From the NCBI GenBank assembly GCA_026724425.1, contig JAIUCV010000117.1, positions 1,521,501 through 1,585,500 of the forward strand: a DNA stretch of 64,000 nt, given 5' to 3'. The notes under the pieces were generated by a model. That model was not told where the DNA came from. It saw only the letters and a program-made list of their open reading frames with translations, and searched no databases. The DNA comes from Erythrophleum ivorense. Taxonomy: Eukaryota; Streptophyta; Magnoliopsida; Fabales; Fabaceae. This document shows positions 34,501-44,776 of this stretch, piece after piece. The position numbers and the translations under genes are program-made. Within the stretch, counting starts at the first letter, position 1. Each line of letters begins with the position of its first letter.

Positions 34501-35512
34501 TGCTGATACGTCTGTATTCACTCGGATTCACAATGGCACCTTCGTCTACATCCTGGTGTACGTAGACGACATTATCGTCACGGGAAGCAGCAATGCCTTA
34601 ATCCAAGACGTGATCAATGCCCTTTCCAACAGGTTCTCTCTCAAGGATCCCACGGATTTGTATTATTTTCTGGGAATTGAAGCAGTTCGCACTTCCAAGG
34701 GCTTACACCTCATGCAGAGGAAGTATATAATTGATCTCCTCGCTAAGACCAAGATGTTGGATGCAAAACCGGTCACAACACCTATGTCTCCCAATCCCAA
34801 ACTCACACTGTCCATGGGGACACCGCTACAAGAACCTACAGAGTACAGGATGGTGGTTGGTAGCTTACAGTACTTGGGTTTCACGTGTCCAGATATTGCG
34901 TTTGCTGTCAACAAACTCTCTCAATATATGCATCGACCGACTGAGGTGCATTGGCAAGCTGCCAAGCGGGTTTTACGCTATCTTGCAGGCACCTCGACTC
35001 ACGGAATCTTCTTCCAGGCCAACTCTCCGACTTCTCTCCACGCATTTGCTGACGCTGACTGGGGTGGTGACACCGACGACTATGTCTCCACCAACGCTTA
35101 CATACTTTATCTCGGTCACACGCCGATAGCTTGGTCCTCGAAGAAACAAAAGGGCGTCGCAAGATCATCAACGGAAGCCGAATATCGGGCAGTCGCTAAC
35201 ACAGCCTCTCAAATCCGCTGGGTCTGTTCTCTCCTTACTGAACTCGGTATCACATTACCCTCTCAACCGGTAATCTATTGTGATAATGTTGGTGCGACTT
35301 ACTTGTGTGCTAATCCAGTGTTTCACTCCCGCATGAAACATTTGGCTCTTGACTATCATTTCATCCGTGACAATGTTCAATCCGGAGCTCTTCGTGTTAC
35401 TCATCTCTCAACCAAGGACCAGCTCGCAGATGCACTCACCAAGGCTCTTCCAAGACCACGGTTCCTTGAGTTGTTTAGCAAGATTGGAGTAACACCTCTT
35501 CCTCCATCTTGA
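31583..35512 (+). pseudogene. Copia-2 gag-pol (N-terminally truncated, otherwise open)
   Basis: The frame is open from 31583 (AKPSKGHFKQLKQQ, the middle of Copia gag) to the stop at 35510-35512; the first ATG in this frame is at 31718 and would give 1264 aa. Domains in order: rest of gag, zinc knuckle (CQICGVHGHSAKRC), protease (WLLDSGATHHLT), integrase (HHWHSRLGHP; DNGGEF; HTPEHNGISERKHRH), a long Pro/Ser/Thr-rich linker (about residues 590-730), reverse transcriptase (YVDDIIVTG) and RNase H (SSTEAEYRAVA). No stop or frameshift interrupts it, but the missing gag N-terminus and 5' LTR make it non-autonomous. It belongs to the same broad lineage as Copia-1, judged by shared motifs. Confidence 0.88.
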
Positions 35513-35519
35513 GGGGGCG

Positions 35520-35636
35520 TGTAGAGTGTAGATATGTAAAGGATAGATTAGTCATTATGAAATCCCTAATGTCTCTTGTGAGACTTATATATATTGTAAC
35601 CATTACCATCTTATTGAATTATCAAGTCTCTATTCA
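35520..35636 (+). repeat. Copia-2 3' LTR
   Basis: About 117 bases starting TGTAGAGTGTAG directly after the polypurine tract and probably ending CTCTATTCA. It has no partner in the window. Confidence 0.65.
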
Positions 35637-35646
35637 CTATAGGTTA

Positions 35647-36602
35647 AAAATAAATCAAACGATTTCGTCATGCAACCAACAAAGATTTACTGATATAGGT
35701 TCGGATCATTAGAGATCAGCTAAAATAAGTATAATTAACCAATCAATTGATACGCTGTAACATAACTAAAGCACAACAGAGTATGGATCACTAATTCAAC
35801 AATAATCAATTTTCAAAATGTTAATCACGTAGAGATACGAAAGTACTAAACTCTCAAATGTAATCTAAGTTGTTACTTTTATCAAATATTTTTGGTGTAC
35901 AACATTTCTTGTGACATAGATTAAATATGATTAATTAAGCTTCTTATATATATATACCCTATATGAAACAATCAACCATTAATTCATACTAATCAATTAC
36001 GTACCAAAAAGACCTAATCTCCGAGTAAGATTTTCCGCTGATTTTACGTTTTGGAATAAGTTGTCTTCGATCTGATTAGTGATCAACTTGGCCTTATGTG
36101 TGTTTTGGTTGTATGCTTGTAATACAAATGGTTACAAAAAAATTTCGTTGTAATAGTTTTTCGAAATTTTTAAATAACAACAAAAAAATCTCTTTTAAAA
36201 AGTGGGTTTAGGAAAGTATGTATGTATTGTTTTAAGAAAATCTAATCTGTTTTAACGGTAATATTTTGTATGTATTGTTTTTTACTTTTGAAAGTAATAT
36301 CATGATTTATATTTTTTGTTCATTCTTAATTTAAGTTTTTATTTCATCATTTTAGAAAGAAAAAAAAAGAATTGCGACATCTAATCTAGAGGCAACAAAA
36401 ACGTGACAGAGAGTGAAGAGACACCGTTTTCACAAACTGACAAATATTACCTTAAGGCCCATATTCTTCCTTTTCCTCCTTCGCTCTGCCTCTCTCATAG
36501 TCTCATTACCCAGAGGCATAAAGGGCTACGAAAATTTCGATTTTGATTCAACGAATCCAGAATCCAAGTGTTCAATTTTTCGAAAAGATCGATTCTTTGG
36601 AG
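35647..36602 (+). promoter_or_regulatory. ARLA1A upstream region and 5' UTR
   Basis: About 950 bases, AT-rich up to 36410, then a leader-like pyrimidine-rich stretch ending at the ARLA1A start codon. The ORF at 36413-36688 overlaps the leader and has no domain. No additional transposon was recognised. Confidence 0.45.
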
Positions 36603-37895
36603 ATGGGTCTCTGGGATTCGCTTCTAAACTGGCTCAGAAGGTAAAAAATTTCGTTACCCTTGCTTGGACTTGTATCAAAATCATGTAATTTGGTACTTTA
36701 ATTCACTCAAGTTGTGTTAAGCTAAGAAAACTGGTCCTTTTCTAATTCTTATAGTTGCAGTTATGGTTTCCTCCAAAACCAATCATCAAATACTTATTTT
36801 GGTCAGAAAGACAGTGTCACTTCTGTAGTTCTGTTCCAAAAACTCAAAACTAATTCTATCTACTTGTGTATTCTCTTTAGTCAATTGAGATTTTACTTTA
36901 AATTTTTGTAATACAGATGCTTTAATGTGGTGTTATTATGCATCAAAATGCTTATTTATTTGAAAAATCAGGACTTTGTAATGTCAAATGAATAACAAAA
37001 TAGTCAAATGATCAAACAGTGTAAATTAATAGACATTTTTCTTAATCTTGGTGCAGTATTTGGAGTATGAACATTCTCTTCAGATATTAAGTTTTTGATT
37101 TTTGTGGTTATGTGTTTTGCCAGTTTGTTCTTCAAACAAGAAATGGAGCTTTCACTCGTTGGGCTTCAAAATGCTGGGAAGACTTCTCTTGTCAATGCCA
37201 TTGCCGTAAGTAAAAAATCCTCAGAGGTTTTAGAGTTGTATTTTTCGAACAAATCTTATCTTGACGCGTCTCTCTTCTTGTTTTCTTCAAGACTGGAGGT
37301 TACAGTGAAGATATGATACCAACAGTTGGATTCAACATGAGGAAAGTTACAAAAGGAAACGTTACCATAAAGATTTGGGATCTTGGAGGACAACGAAGGT
37401 TTCGTACCATGTGGGAGCGTTATTGTCGTGGAGTGTCCGCCATTGTGTATAACTAATAACTCTATATATCCTTTTAGATATCTTTGAAGATCAATATTAC
37501 TATTTGGTTAAAAAATCTTGATTGGTTTTGGTTGTTGCAGATATGTGATTGATGCTGCGGATAGAGATAGTGTACCCATATCAAGAAGTGAATTGCATGA
37601 TCTGTTAACGAAACCGTCTTTAAATGGCATTCCTCTTTTGATCCTTGGCAACAAGATTGATAAGTCTGAAGCTATCTCTAAGCAAGCATTGGTTAATCAA
37701 CTGTAAGTTTCTTGTTCAAGTCCGTTGAAACCCATCTGAAACTTGATTGTGACTTGCATTTGTTTGTTTTGATGCAGAGGGCTTGAATCTGTAGCAGACA
37801 GAGAGGTTTGTTGTTATATGATCTCGTGTAAGGACTCGATAAACATCGATGCGGTCATCGATTGGCTTATTAAGCACTCGAGGACTGCTACATGA
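36603..37895 (+). CDS. ARLA1A: ADP-ribosylation factor-like GTPase ARLA1A (ARL8 type)
   Basis: Five exons: 36603-36640, 37124-37205, 37292-37446, 37541-37702, 37778-37895, giving 184 aa, exactly the usual ARL8 length. The tiny first exon encodes the N-terminal amphipathic helix (MGLWDSLLNWLR) that in ARL8 replaces the myristoylated helix of ARF. GTPase motifs: P-loop GLQNAGKTS (residues 26-34), switch II WDLGGQRRF, base-recognition NKID and SCK. Known for the family: ARL8 controls late endosome/vacuole positioning and, in plants, tonoplast functions and tobamovirus multiplication. All introns are GT-AG with matching phases. Sequence agrees with At5g37680. Confidence 0.94.
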
Positions 37896-38443
37896 ACAGA
37901 AGCAACGAACAAGCTCATCGGTTTCATCTGTCCAGAGGGAGAAAGAAGAAAAGCTTGTGTGTTGGTTTCTTAATGTTGTTTATTTGTTGAGAAAATCAAT
38001 CAGATTGTAAATCATTAATCTTCGAAGTTCAAGATACTTTTCATTTATACATTTTGGTAAACACATACTTGTTGGATGTATAAAGTATATAGTCCAATTT
38101 TTCAGGCTCATGATGAAAAGTTGAAAACCAAGAACCGGTTCTACTTCAAGCATTTGGTTATGTTTATTGACTGATCATCTAATCTTGTTTATTAACTCTT
38201 TTGAAAATGTTACGCATTGGTAACCATAGCTGTTTATGAAGTGTCTAATTTTGTTTGTCACACGAAAACCAAAAACCGGTTTAGTTCGGTTAAACTTCAA
38301 ACTCGATATTCCGGATTTTTGGCGGATTTGGGTGACACTTAACTGGGCCTAAAAGCGTCAGCCCATGTGTATAAGTTATAAGAGACCAGCACGTTGTTCA
38401 ATAATAGAATATTTAAACGGCAAGGTGTGTATGTAAGCGAAAT
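37896..38443. other. ARLA1A 3' UTR and spacer before the U4 gene
   Basis: About 550 bases. The first part is the ARLA1A 3' UTR. A motif 'AACCGGTT' plus 'AAACTTCAAACTCGATATTCCGG' shape near 38270-38320 resembles the HSP15.7 3' end (38935-38995) and may be a small local duplication. No gene was recognised. Confidence 0.4.
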
Positions 38444-38497
38444 ATCCCACATCGGAACATTATGTCAAGTTGATTAGTTTCGTTTGGCTATAAAATA
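38444..38497 (+). promoter_or_regulatory. Plant snRNA promoter: USE and TATA box of the U4 gene
   Basis: The upstream sequence element ATCCCACATCG (38444-38454) matches the plant snRNA consensus RTCCCACATCG exactly. A TATA box (CTATAAAAT) follows at 38489-38497, about 30 bases before the RNA start. The gap between USE and TATA is about 34 bases (four helix turns), which in plants specifies RNA polymerase II. Confidence 0.9.
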
Positions 38498-38521
38498 AGG
38501 GTCTGTATCTCTGTTAAAATT

Positions 38522-38675
38522 ATCTTTGCGCTTGGGGCAATGACGCAGCTAATGAGGTACTAACCGAGGCGCGTCTATTGCTGGTTGAAAACTATTTCCA
38601 AACCCCCTCCTGGGCCTAAGCTAGTCTTGGGCCTTCGAGAATTTCTGGAAGGGCTCCCTTCGGGGTAAAGCCCTA
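38522..38675 (+). ncRNA. U4 spliceosomal snRNA
   Basis: 154-base RNA starting ATCTTTGCGCTTGGGGCAAT. It shows the U4 5' stem-loop with its kink-turn (CAATGACG...TAATGAGG, bound by the 15.5K/SNU13 protein), the region that pairs with U6 (GCGCTTGG and CGAGGCGCG), the central TTGCTGGTTGAAAAC segment, an Sm-type site AATTTCTGGA (38639-38648) and a terminal GGGCTCCC hairpin. Length and layout are those of plant U4. The promoter at 38444-38497 and 3' box at 38676-38690 are both intact, so it looks like a true gene, not a retrocopy. U4 pairs with and chaperones U6 before spliceosome activation. Confidence 0.93.
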
Positions 38676-38690
38676 CAATACCAAGTTCAA
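38676..38690 (+). terminator. snRNA 3' box of the U4 gene
   Basis: CAATACCAAGTTCAA fits the plant snRNA 3'-end signal CA(N3-10)AGTNNAA and lies directly after the terminal hairpin of U4. It directs 3' end formation of Pol II snRNA transcripts. Confidence 0.85.
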
Positions 38691-38967
38691 TTTTTTGCAA
38701 GCCCATGAAATTCAGAACCTTGGTTTCGAGTCGGGGCTTCCAATAAATGTAATCGTTGTGGTTCAACCCGGTTAAACTTGAAAGATTAATAGTGATGTAA
38801 ATGCATCTCGTTTCTTTTTGAGTTTTGATCTTGTAATCTTGTTTACAACTCCTAAAATATTCTGAAAGATCACATTTTTGTAAACATACTCGTTGGATTC
38901 ATGAAGCACACTGTCAAAATTTATTCGACTCATGAAAACTAAAATCCGGTTTAGTCCGGTTGAGACT

Positions 38968-39466
38968 TCAGAGCTTGCTAGTGATGTTGATATTCCGGGT
39001 TTTGGAGGATTTTGGTGACGTGTCCTTGGGGACGACCACAGTGAGGAGACCGTTCTCCACGTGTGCTTTGATCTGGTCGACTTTCACATTTTCCGGCAAC
39101 TCAATCCGCCGGAGAAACTCGCGTTTACCGGAATAAGCTTCTCTCTCCGCCACGTGCCACACCAAATTCTCTTTCCCTTCTGTCTCTTCCTTCAATCTGT
39201 CTCCTCTTATGCTCAAAACGTTTCCTTCCTCAATTTGCACTTTTATTTCCTCTTTGTTGTATCCTGTTATTATTTAATTTTCATCAATCTCCGATGAAAT
39301 TCGATAAATCTTTTAAGATTAATTGAGATTTTTTTTAATTCGTTTTACCTGGAACGTTGATTTTGAAGATATGAGCATTTGGAGATTCCATCCAATCAAT
39401 TAGAGCCGTTGATCCTGACCATTCACGGAATCTCCGAAATGGATACCAGAATATTCCGTCCGCCAT
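38968..39466 (-). CDS. HSP15.7: Peroxisomal small heat-shock protein HSP15.7
   Basis: Two exons on the minus strand, 39466-39349 and 39263-38968, with an 85-base GT-AG intron in phase 1; 137 aa. The alpha-crystallin domain is visible (AHIFKINVPG at the end of exon 1; YNKEEIKVQIEEGNVL, then ENGLLTVVVPK, in exon 2). The C-terminus is SKL, the type-1 peroxisome targeting signal. The A. thaliana protein (At5g37670) is a known heat- and oxidative-stress-induced peroxisomal chaperone. It holds unfolding proteins without ATP. The start ATG opens the typical short N-terminal arm of a compact sHSP. Possible heat-shock elements are upstream. Confidence 0.94.
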
Positions 39467-39561
39467 TTTCTTTTCTCTATCACTCTCTTCTTCAGCGAAG
39501 CTCTCTTTTTAAAGAAATTGTTATCCAGAGTCTAGACTGTTCTTCGTTGTCTTGTCATATT

Positions 39562-39574
39562 TTCGTTTCGAGAA
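39562..39574 (-). promoter_or_regulatory. HSP15.7: Candidate heat-shock element upstream of HSP15.7
   Basis: TTCGTTTCGAGAA contains TTC, TTC and GAA units at 5-base spacing, including the inverted pair TTCGAGAA. It lies about 100 bases upstream of the HSP15.7 start codon. Heat-shock factors bind alternating nGAAn units. Only two of the three units alternate, so the match is partial. Confidence 0.4.
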
Positions 39575-40299
39575 TACTGGAGAAGACGAAAGGGGTGGTT
39601 GTAAGCTACGGTGCGGAGTATACAACTAACGTGGATATCTTTTGATTACAACCGTTGGATGAAAATTTAGGATTTACGAGAGATATTGGGCTTTGGGACT
39701 CTATTTGTTAGTCCTTTTTGGGGTTTTCAGCATTTATGCAAGTTAGACATTTTATGAAATTTATGCATTCGTTTACAAATATTTTTTGTTGTTGTTGTTA
39801 AACATATATTCTTTCCAGTACTCTCACCACAAATAGTTACGTAAGAATAAGTTTGGAACAATTTGTCTTTAGATTGAAAAAGAAGGCTAATTTTTCGGAA
39901 TGATATGGAAATATTTGAGAAGAATGTTATAAATTTTGGTAGCTTTTTAAAGAGAATATATTCGATTTGACAAATAAAGATCGACATAAGGCTTTTGCTT
40001 TTAGAAATCTCTCTTTCTCTACGCTCTTTTACTTTGTTGCTTTAGAGATCCTTTTTCCTTTTTTGGGACATGCATATATAATGCCTTTAAAATTCATTCT
40101 GAAGACTTCCTTTACTTATCCCGTTTCCATTAAAAATAATTATTATCACAAGTATTATGTAACAACAATCGAAACAAAATAATTAAAATAGTGCTGAAAA
40201 AGTAATTAAAAAGAGAAAAGAAATAAAGTCCCCAGAATCCAAAGCGATATACATCTCATCTGAATTTGTTTGCTTCTTTGTGATCCACGGTCTTGAGAT
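39575..40299. other. Spacer between HSP15.7 and PDLP7
   Basis: About 720 AT-rich bases including the distal HSP15.7 promoter and the PDLP7 3' UTR. No gene, RNA or repeat was recognised. Confidence 0.45.
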
Positions 40300-41683
40300 T
40301 TATTTACCTGAAAATTTAAAGTTCAAAACTGAATATCCTTGTAAAAGCCTATTTATACTTCGAAGACAACTTGTATGATGCACGTGCAATCATATTACAA
40401 TCATATACGTACATTTATCATAAGAGACATGCATGTTTAACTTGAACATACGTGTATACATGTTTTGTGTGTGTATGTTTACCATAGACTGTAAAAGAAA
40501 TTAGATAAAGTAAATTAATAAATTAATGTAAGAAAAAATAGTTACCTCCGCGACTGCAAACGCCTCTGAGGAAGAGAATGAAGATAATTAGAAGAACAAC
40601 TGCAGCTAGTAGTCCTATGATGATCGCGAAAGTCCTTTCTCCTCCATAGTTTGTTTTATCTTTAATTATATTCAACAACAGTTAGTCAGAAACACAAAAT
40701 TTACAATTTGTTTCCATTTTGCGAGACAGTCAAAATTATTTTTTTTGTGAAAGAATTCTAAAACAATAAACACACGTTAGAGTTTTAGAGAGAATAAAAA
40801 AATACTAAAATTCTCCTAGTAAGATTTTCTAAACCATCTAAGTTTGTGTTTTTTTTTCCTTCAAATGAAATGTGGAAAACAAAACATAAAATTTTATACT
40901 ACTAATAATAAGTGAGGAAAAGTTACATTTATGAGACTTGGCATAGGATTGTCCACCATCAGTAGAATATCTTGCGTAACACTTAGCCAAGAACATGTCT
41001 CCAAAGACGGCCGTGCCACAATCGTTTTTAAGCCGTCCGATGGCCGTTCCTACACAATCTTGGCACTCCGACACCGTTAGATCTCCTACACACTGTCCCA
41101 TACCTTGAACATCACCGGACCCTCCTGCTCTAAAATAACCTCCGCCGTTGAGTAGTCCCGTGAGAACGGCGTCTCTCCGGCTGATCCCGTCGGTGTTGTA
41201 ACCCTCAGAGGTCCCGCACTTCTTTAAGACAACGGTCTTGTCTTCTTGGCCGAGGAAGCTAATATTATCGTACTTGATGTAGCAACCGGCTAGCTGGAGG
41301 GCCCCACCGCAAGTGTAAGGGCAAAGAGGACCCACTTGGGACACTGCACGTGCCACACACGTGGCACAATCCGGCATGGAGAGGTCACCGCGGCATTGGA
41401 AGAGACCACGGGCTGTGTCGGAGGAGGAAGAGCCCATTACGGTGAAGTTGTTGTAGGAAGAGTATGTGGCTGAGTTGACAAGAGATGTGAGAAGAGAGTT
41501 GAGGTTTGACTCATAAGGAGACGCCGGAGAGAACTTTTGTTGAGAGCAACCGCCGAAGACGAAGGTGTCTGTGGCGGAAGTGGCGGAAGAGAGTGAAGGA
41601 GCGGTTGCGGCAAGGAGAGAGAAGAAGAAGAAACAAAGACTTTTGATGAGGTTTGGAGAGAGAGTGTTCCTTAGTTTTGCCAT
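40300..41683 (-). CDS. PDLP7: Plasmodesmata-located protein PDLP7
   Basis: Three exons on the minus strand: 41683-40927, 40659-40546 and a tiny last exon 40307-40300, giving about 292 aa. An N-terminal signal peptide is followed by two DUF26 domains, each with the C-X8-C-X2-C signature (CRGDLSMPDCATC; CVGDLTVSECQDC). Exon 2 encodes one transmembrane helix (AIIIGLLAAVVLLIIF) and a short basic tail; exon 3 adds only Gly-Lys-stop. PDLPs sit in the plasmodesmal membrane and limit cell-to-cell movement, partly through callose. An in-frame upstream ATG at 41713 would add 10 residues; I prefer the ATG that directly precedes the signal peptide. The last exon is inferred from phase and splice sites and is less certain. 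Matches At5g37660. Confidence 0.88.
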
Positions 41684-41713
41684 TGGCGTTGATGAAAAAG
41701 TAGAGAAAGACAT

Positions 41714-42604
41714 TAGCAATGAAAATGGATACTTATTTATACATATATACATGCTAAGTGATGAAAATTAAAGGTAAATGGCTACGTTTTCTTTCGTTGT
41801 GGTTTGACTAAAGAAGTTCTAAGCTTTTCATAAAGTAGGCAGCCATGCAATAGAGGTATCCATTTCTTAAAATACTAGTATTAGGTAGGAAATTGCAGTA
41901 TTTATCATTATTTTGTGCTTAATTTTATAAATTATATCATATCTAAAATGCAACTCTAGAGGGCGACGCAAGGCCTCCAAACTTTGAGATCCCAAGTATA
42001 TATGTATGCATATATATGCACAAGGACAATAACCTTAAATAATCACTCTTTGCACTCCAAGAGGGCAAGATATAACTAATTCACTAACTAAAAGATTGAC
42101 TAAAGGGTTAAATGGGAGCACATAGTGTTTATTTCTACAAATTTGGCTCCTTTCAATTTTTATTAGTTGTAGTTAAGCTTATAAACTTATTTATTTTTCA
42201 TTTAGTTGTTATCGATGTTATAATTTAGCCTAAATAAATTAAAACTTTACAAGCTTTTAAAAGTAAATTACAATCTAAAAACAATCTTCACATTTTCAAT
42301 GGAGAAACAATAATTATTGGTATTCCTTCAGGACAAAAGAATGTCAAATTAGAAAGCTGAATATTCCTCTTTCTTTTTTGCTAATAATTTTCAAAGGGAA
42401 TGTAGGTGGGTGCATCTGTGAGAGCTTTAGGGTTCATATTTTTTATTTTGTTCAGTTTTAATTTATAAATTATAATTGTAAGGAAAGAAGAAGCCTTTTT
42501 CGAACGAAGACACAACTCTCCAACTGTACCATCGCACTCATCGAGTTTTCCATTTCTTCTTTTTAGGATATTCATTGCTTGCTCTCGAAGGAACTCTCAT
42601 ATTC
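41714..42604. other. PDLP7 upstream region
   Basis: About 890 AT-rich bases upstream of the minus-strand PDLP7 gene. No coding sequence or repeat boundaries were recognised before the LINE remnant. Confidence 0.45.
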
Positions 42605-43171
42605 ATTTATTTATTTTTTATTTTTTGACAACAGTGAATACTTTTAAACTGGTTGAGAAATCTAAATCGGTAGGGTAGAATTTACAAAGTACACGTTGAC
42701 TGGGTGTTTAGTTTATCTGTCTTTGTATTGTTTGTTCTTGGGATGTGCGTGTTAAAGGATAACTTTTGCTTGCACTTTGCTATCTCCTCCAATAGGATCG
42801 AGAAAACCGGTCACTCCTCCGACACCATCTTCACCACGTCAGAACAATCTGTCTCAAATGCTACCGTGCGTTTATTGTACCAGAGCATACTCTGCATAGC
42901 CCAAACCAACGCCTCTAATTCGGTTTGAAGGGAAGACAGTCCTCTGTTCAAATTATTTGCACCCATAATTTTTTCACCCGTTGTTGAATTTTGGTAATAC
43001 CAGCCTAATCATGCCCGGCGTTCTGTTATTTTCCAAGACCCATCAACCTGGCACCTCTCAACCGTGTCATGTAGGCCATGACTTCTCATTGCAATCCCCT
43101 GCGAAAAAAATTATTTTTGTGAGTGCTGTATCCCAAGCATTTGCCTTTGCTACTGCCAAACTGACAGTAAC
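42605..43171 (-). mobile_element. LINE remnant, 3' part (RNase H domain)
   Basis: On the minus strand the sequence reads as a LINE-type RNase H (RVT_3): CQVDGSWK, then GLSSLQTELEALVWAM, then FETDCSDVVKMVS and HIPRTNNTKTDKL. Several stops interrupt it, so it is dead. It ends in a T-rich run on the plus strand near 42605-42630, a likely poly(A) end. It continues on the far side of the Gypsy element at 51003-51725; the two halves were one unit before the Gypsy insertion. Confidence 0.8.
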
Positions 43172-44776
43172 TGTAACATCCGTGAACCAGAAAGTTGTTT
43201 TGGAAGTGGTATCGGACGACATTAGAGGTTCGGGAGTAGATTACATATGCTCTTTGAGGTGTGAATCAAGGATTGGCTGTGCATGTTCTTGTTTGATTGT
43301 TGTGCAGTCTGTCTAAGGTTCGAACATCGCGAAGAAAATGTGTAAAAAGCTCTTGAATGACTAGTGTCGATCGACACCTAAGGGAAGTGTCAATCGACAC
43401 CGGTTTGAGAAATCAATTCCGGTTTAAGTCGATTGCGCGTTTGATTTTTGGTTTGAGTTGGTATGGTCGATGGGTGTCGACCGACACCAAGGAAGGGTGT
43501 CGATCGACACCGGTTATTGTGAAATCGACCGGTTTGATTTAAGTTGTCGGTTTAGTCCGGTTAAGGGAAGGAAACCCTAAAAACGAGTTTAAAGGGGTGC
43601 AGCCGTCTGTTTTTGACACAATTTTCGAGGCTGGAGTTTCCAGAGAGAAAAGAGACGATTTTTGGGAGAAGTCGAAAACACTGTTCATCGGTTACTGTTC
43701 ATCGGTTATTGTTCATCGCCGGAGTTACTGTTCATCGCGCACTGTTCATCGCCGGAGTTACTGTTCATCGCCGGAGTTACTGTTCATCGCGCACTGTTCA
43801 TCGTTTTTCCTCTTTTCCCTTTGTTCAATCGGTTGTCGAGGTAAGTGCATGACCGTAGGCTCGCAAATAGTGGAAATTGTGAAAGTGAATTGTTGATTTG
43901 ATGAATTTATGTGTTGTTTGTGGTGGTTTATGTGTTATTAGTGCATTTGATCGATTGGATTGTGACAATTTCGTGTTTTGGGTGTTTTTGTGTTAGAAAT
44001 CGAGTTGGGCGTCGATCTCCTGGATCGGTGTCGATCGACACCAAGCCGGTGTCGATCGACACCAAGCCGGTGTCGCTCGACACCAATCGGGCCGGGTGTC
44101 GAGCGACACAAGCTGTGTCGATCGACACTGGTCCGGTTAAATCCGGTTTTCTGCCGAATTAATTAAATTGAAATAATTAATGGTTTAATCTGGTTTAATC
44201 TGGTTTAATTGGAATTAAGTGGTTTAATTCTGAAATTAATTAATTAGTGGTTAATTAATTAATTAAATTAGTTTATAATAATTGTGGAAATTATTTTATG
44301 TGTTGAAAATTATTATAATAATTGTGGAAATTATTTAATAATTGTGGAAATCATTTTAAGGGTTAAGAATTGTTATTTAATTGAGGAAAATTGTATAAGA
44401 ATTAAAAGAAGTGAATTTAATAATTTTGGTAATTATTAATATTATTTAAAAGTGTTTTAAATTGCGTAATTGGCCTGTAGGCGGGGTGATTGCCTCACTA
44501 AGTATTTATGAAATACTTATGCATCTCTTTTTCCCTAATGTGATGCAGGTAAAAGAAAGTGTGATCGCGGAATCGGGCCAGAGAGAGGATGATAGGATTT
44601 TGTTGTTTACCGTTTTTGGTTTATGTTGTTATTTGCAAACCTGGTGTTTAGGTTGCTAGGTTATTTTATGGTATTTTGGAATTGAATATGATTGTTTGAA
44701 TTATTAATTTTATGGAGTTTATTTTATTGAGAATTTCCGCACTTAATAAAAAAAAAAAAAAAACTTGGTTGTTTCA
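43172..44776 (+). repeat. Gypsy 5' LTR
   Basis: 1605 bases. Contains nine copies of a GTGTCGATCGACACC-type palindrome in two clusters (43364-43511 and 44028-44129), a tandem array of GTTCATCGCCGGAGTTACT-like units (about 43680-43805) and an AT-rich TTAATTAA-containing segment (44155-44290). It ends with a poly(A)-like run before CTTGGTTGTTTCA. Small ORFs inside it (repeated VSIDT) are by-products of the palindrome array. Confidence 0.95.

Larger units (their letters stand above)
31582..35636 (+). mobile_element. Ty1/Copia retrotransposon 2 (5'-truncated, polyprotein open)
   Basis: Plus-strand Copia body that begins abruptly inside gag directly beside the TRIM primer site, runs without a stop through RNase H, and ends with polypurine tract TTGAGGGGGCG (35510-35520) and a 3' LTR starting TGTAGAGTG at 35520. 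The 5' LTR, primer site and about the first third of gag are missing. The 3' LTR end is placed at ...CTCTATTCA (35636) because it fits the CA rule; it is uncertain without a second copy. ATAGGTTA occurs both left of the TRIM part (31311-31318) and right of this LTR (35639-35646). Confidence 0.85.

Noticed and set aside
36413..36688. 91-aa ORF overlapping the ARLA1A start
   Set aside because: Out of frame with the well-supported ARLA1A exon 1 and without domains; it runs through the 5' UTR into intron 1.
43364..44129. CRISPR-like appearance of regularly spaced palindromes
   Set aside because: Units are 15 bases with 6-11 base spacers inside a eukaryotic LTR; no cas genes and no spacer diversity. 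It is an LTR-internal repeat.
43357..44166. Small plus-strand ORFs with repeated VSIDT/RSTP peptides, and their copies near 49605-50390
   Set aside because: They are translations of the GTGTCGATCGACACC array in the Gypsy LTRs; no start context, no homology, and different frames are equally repetitive.
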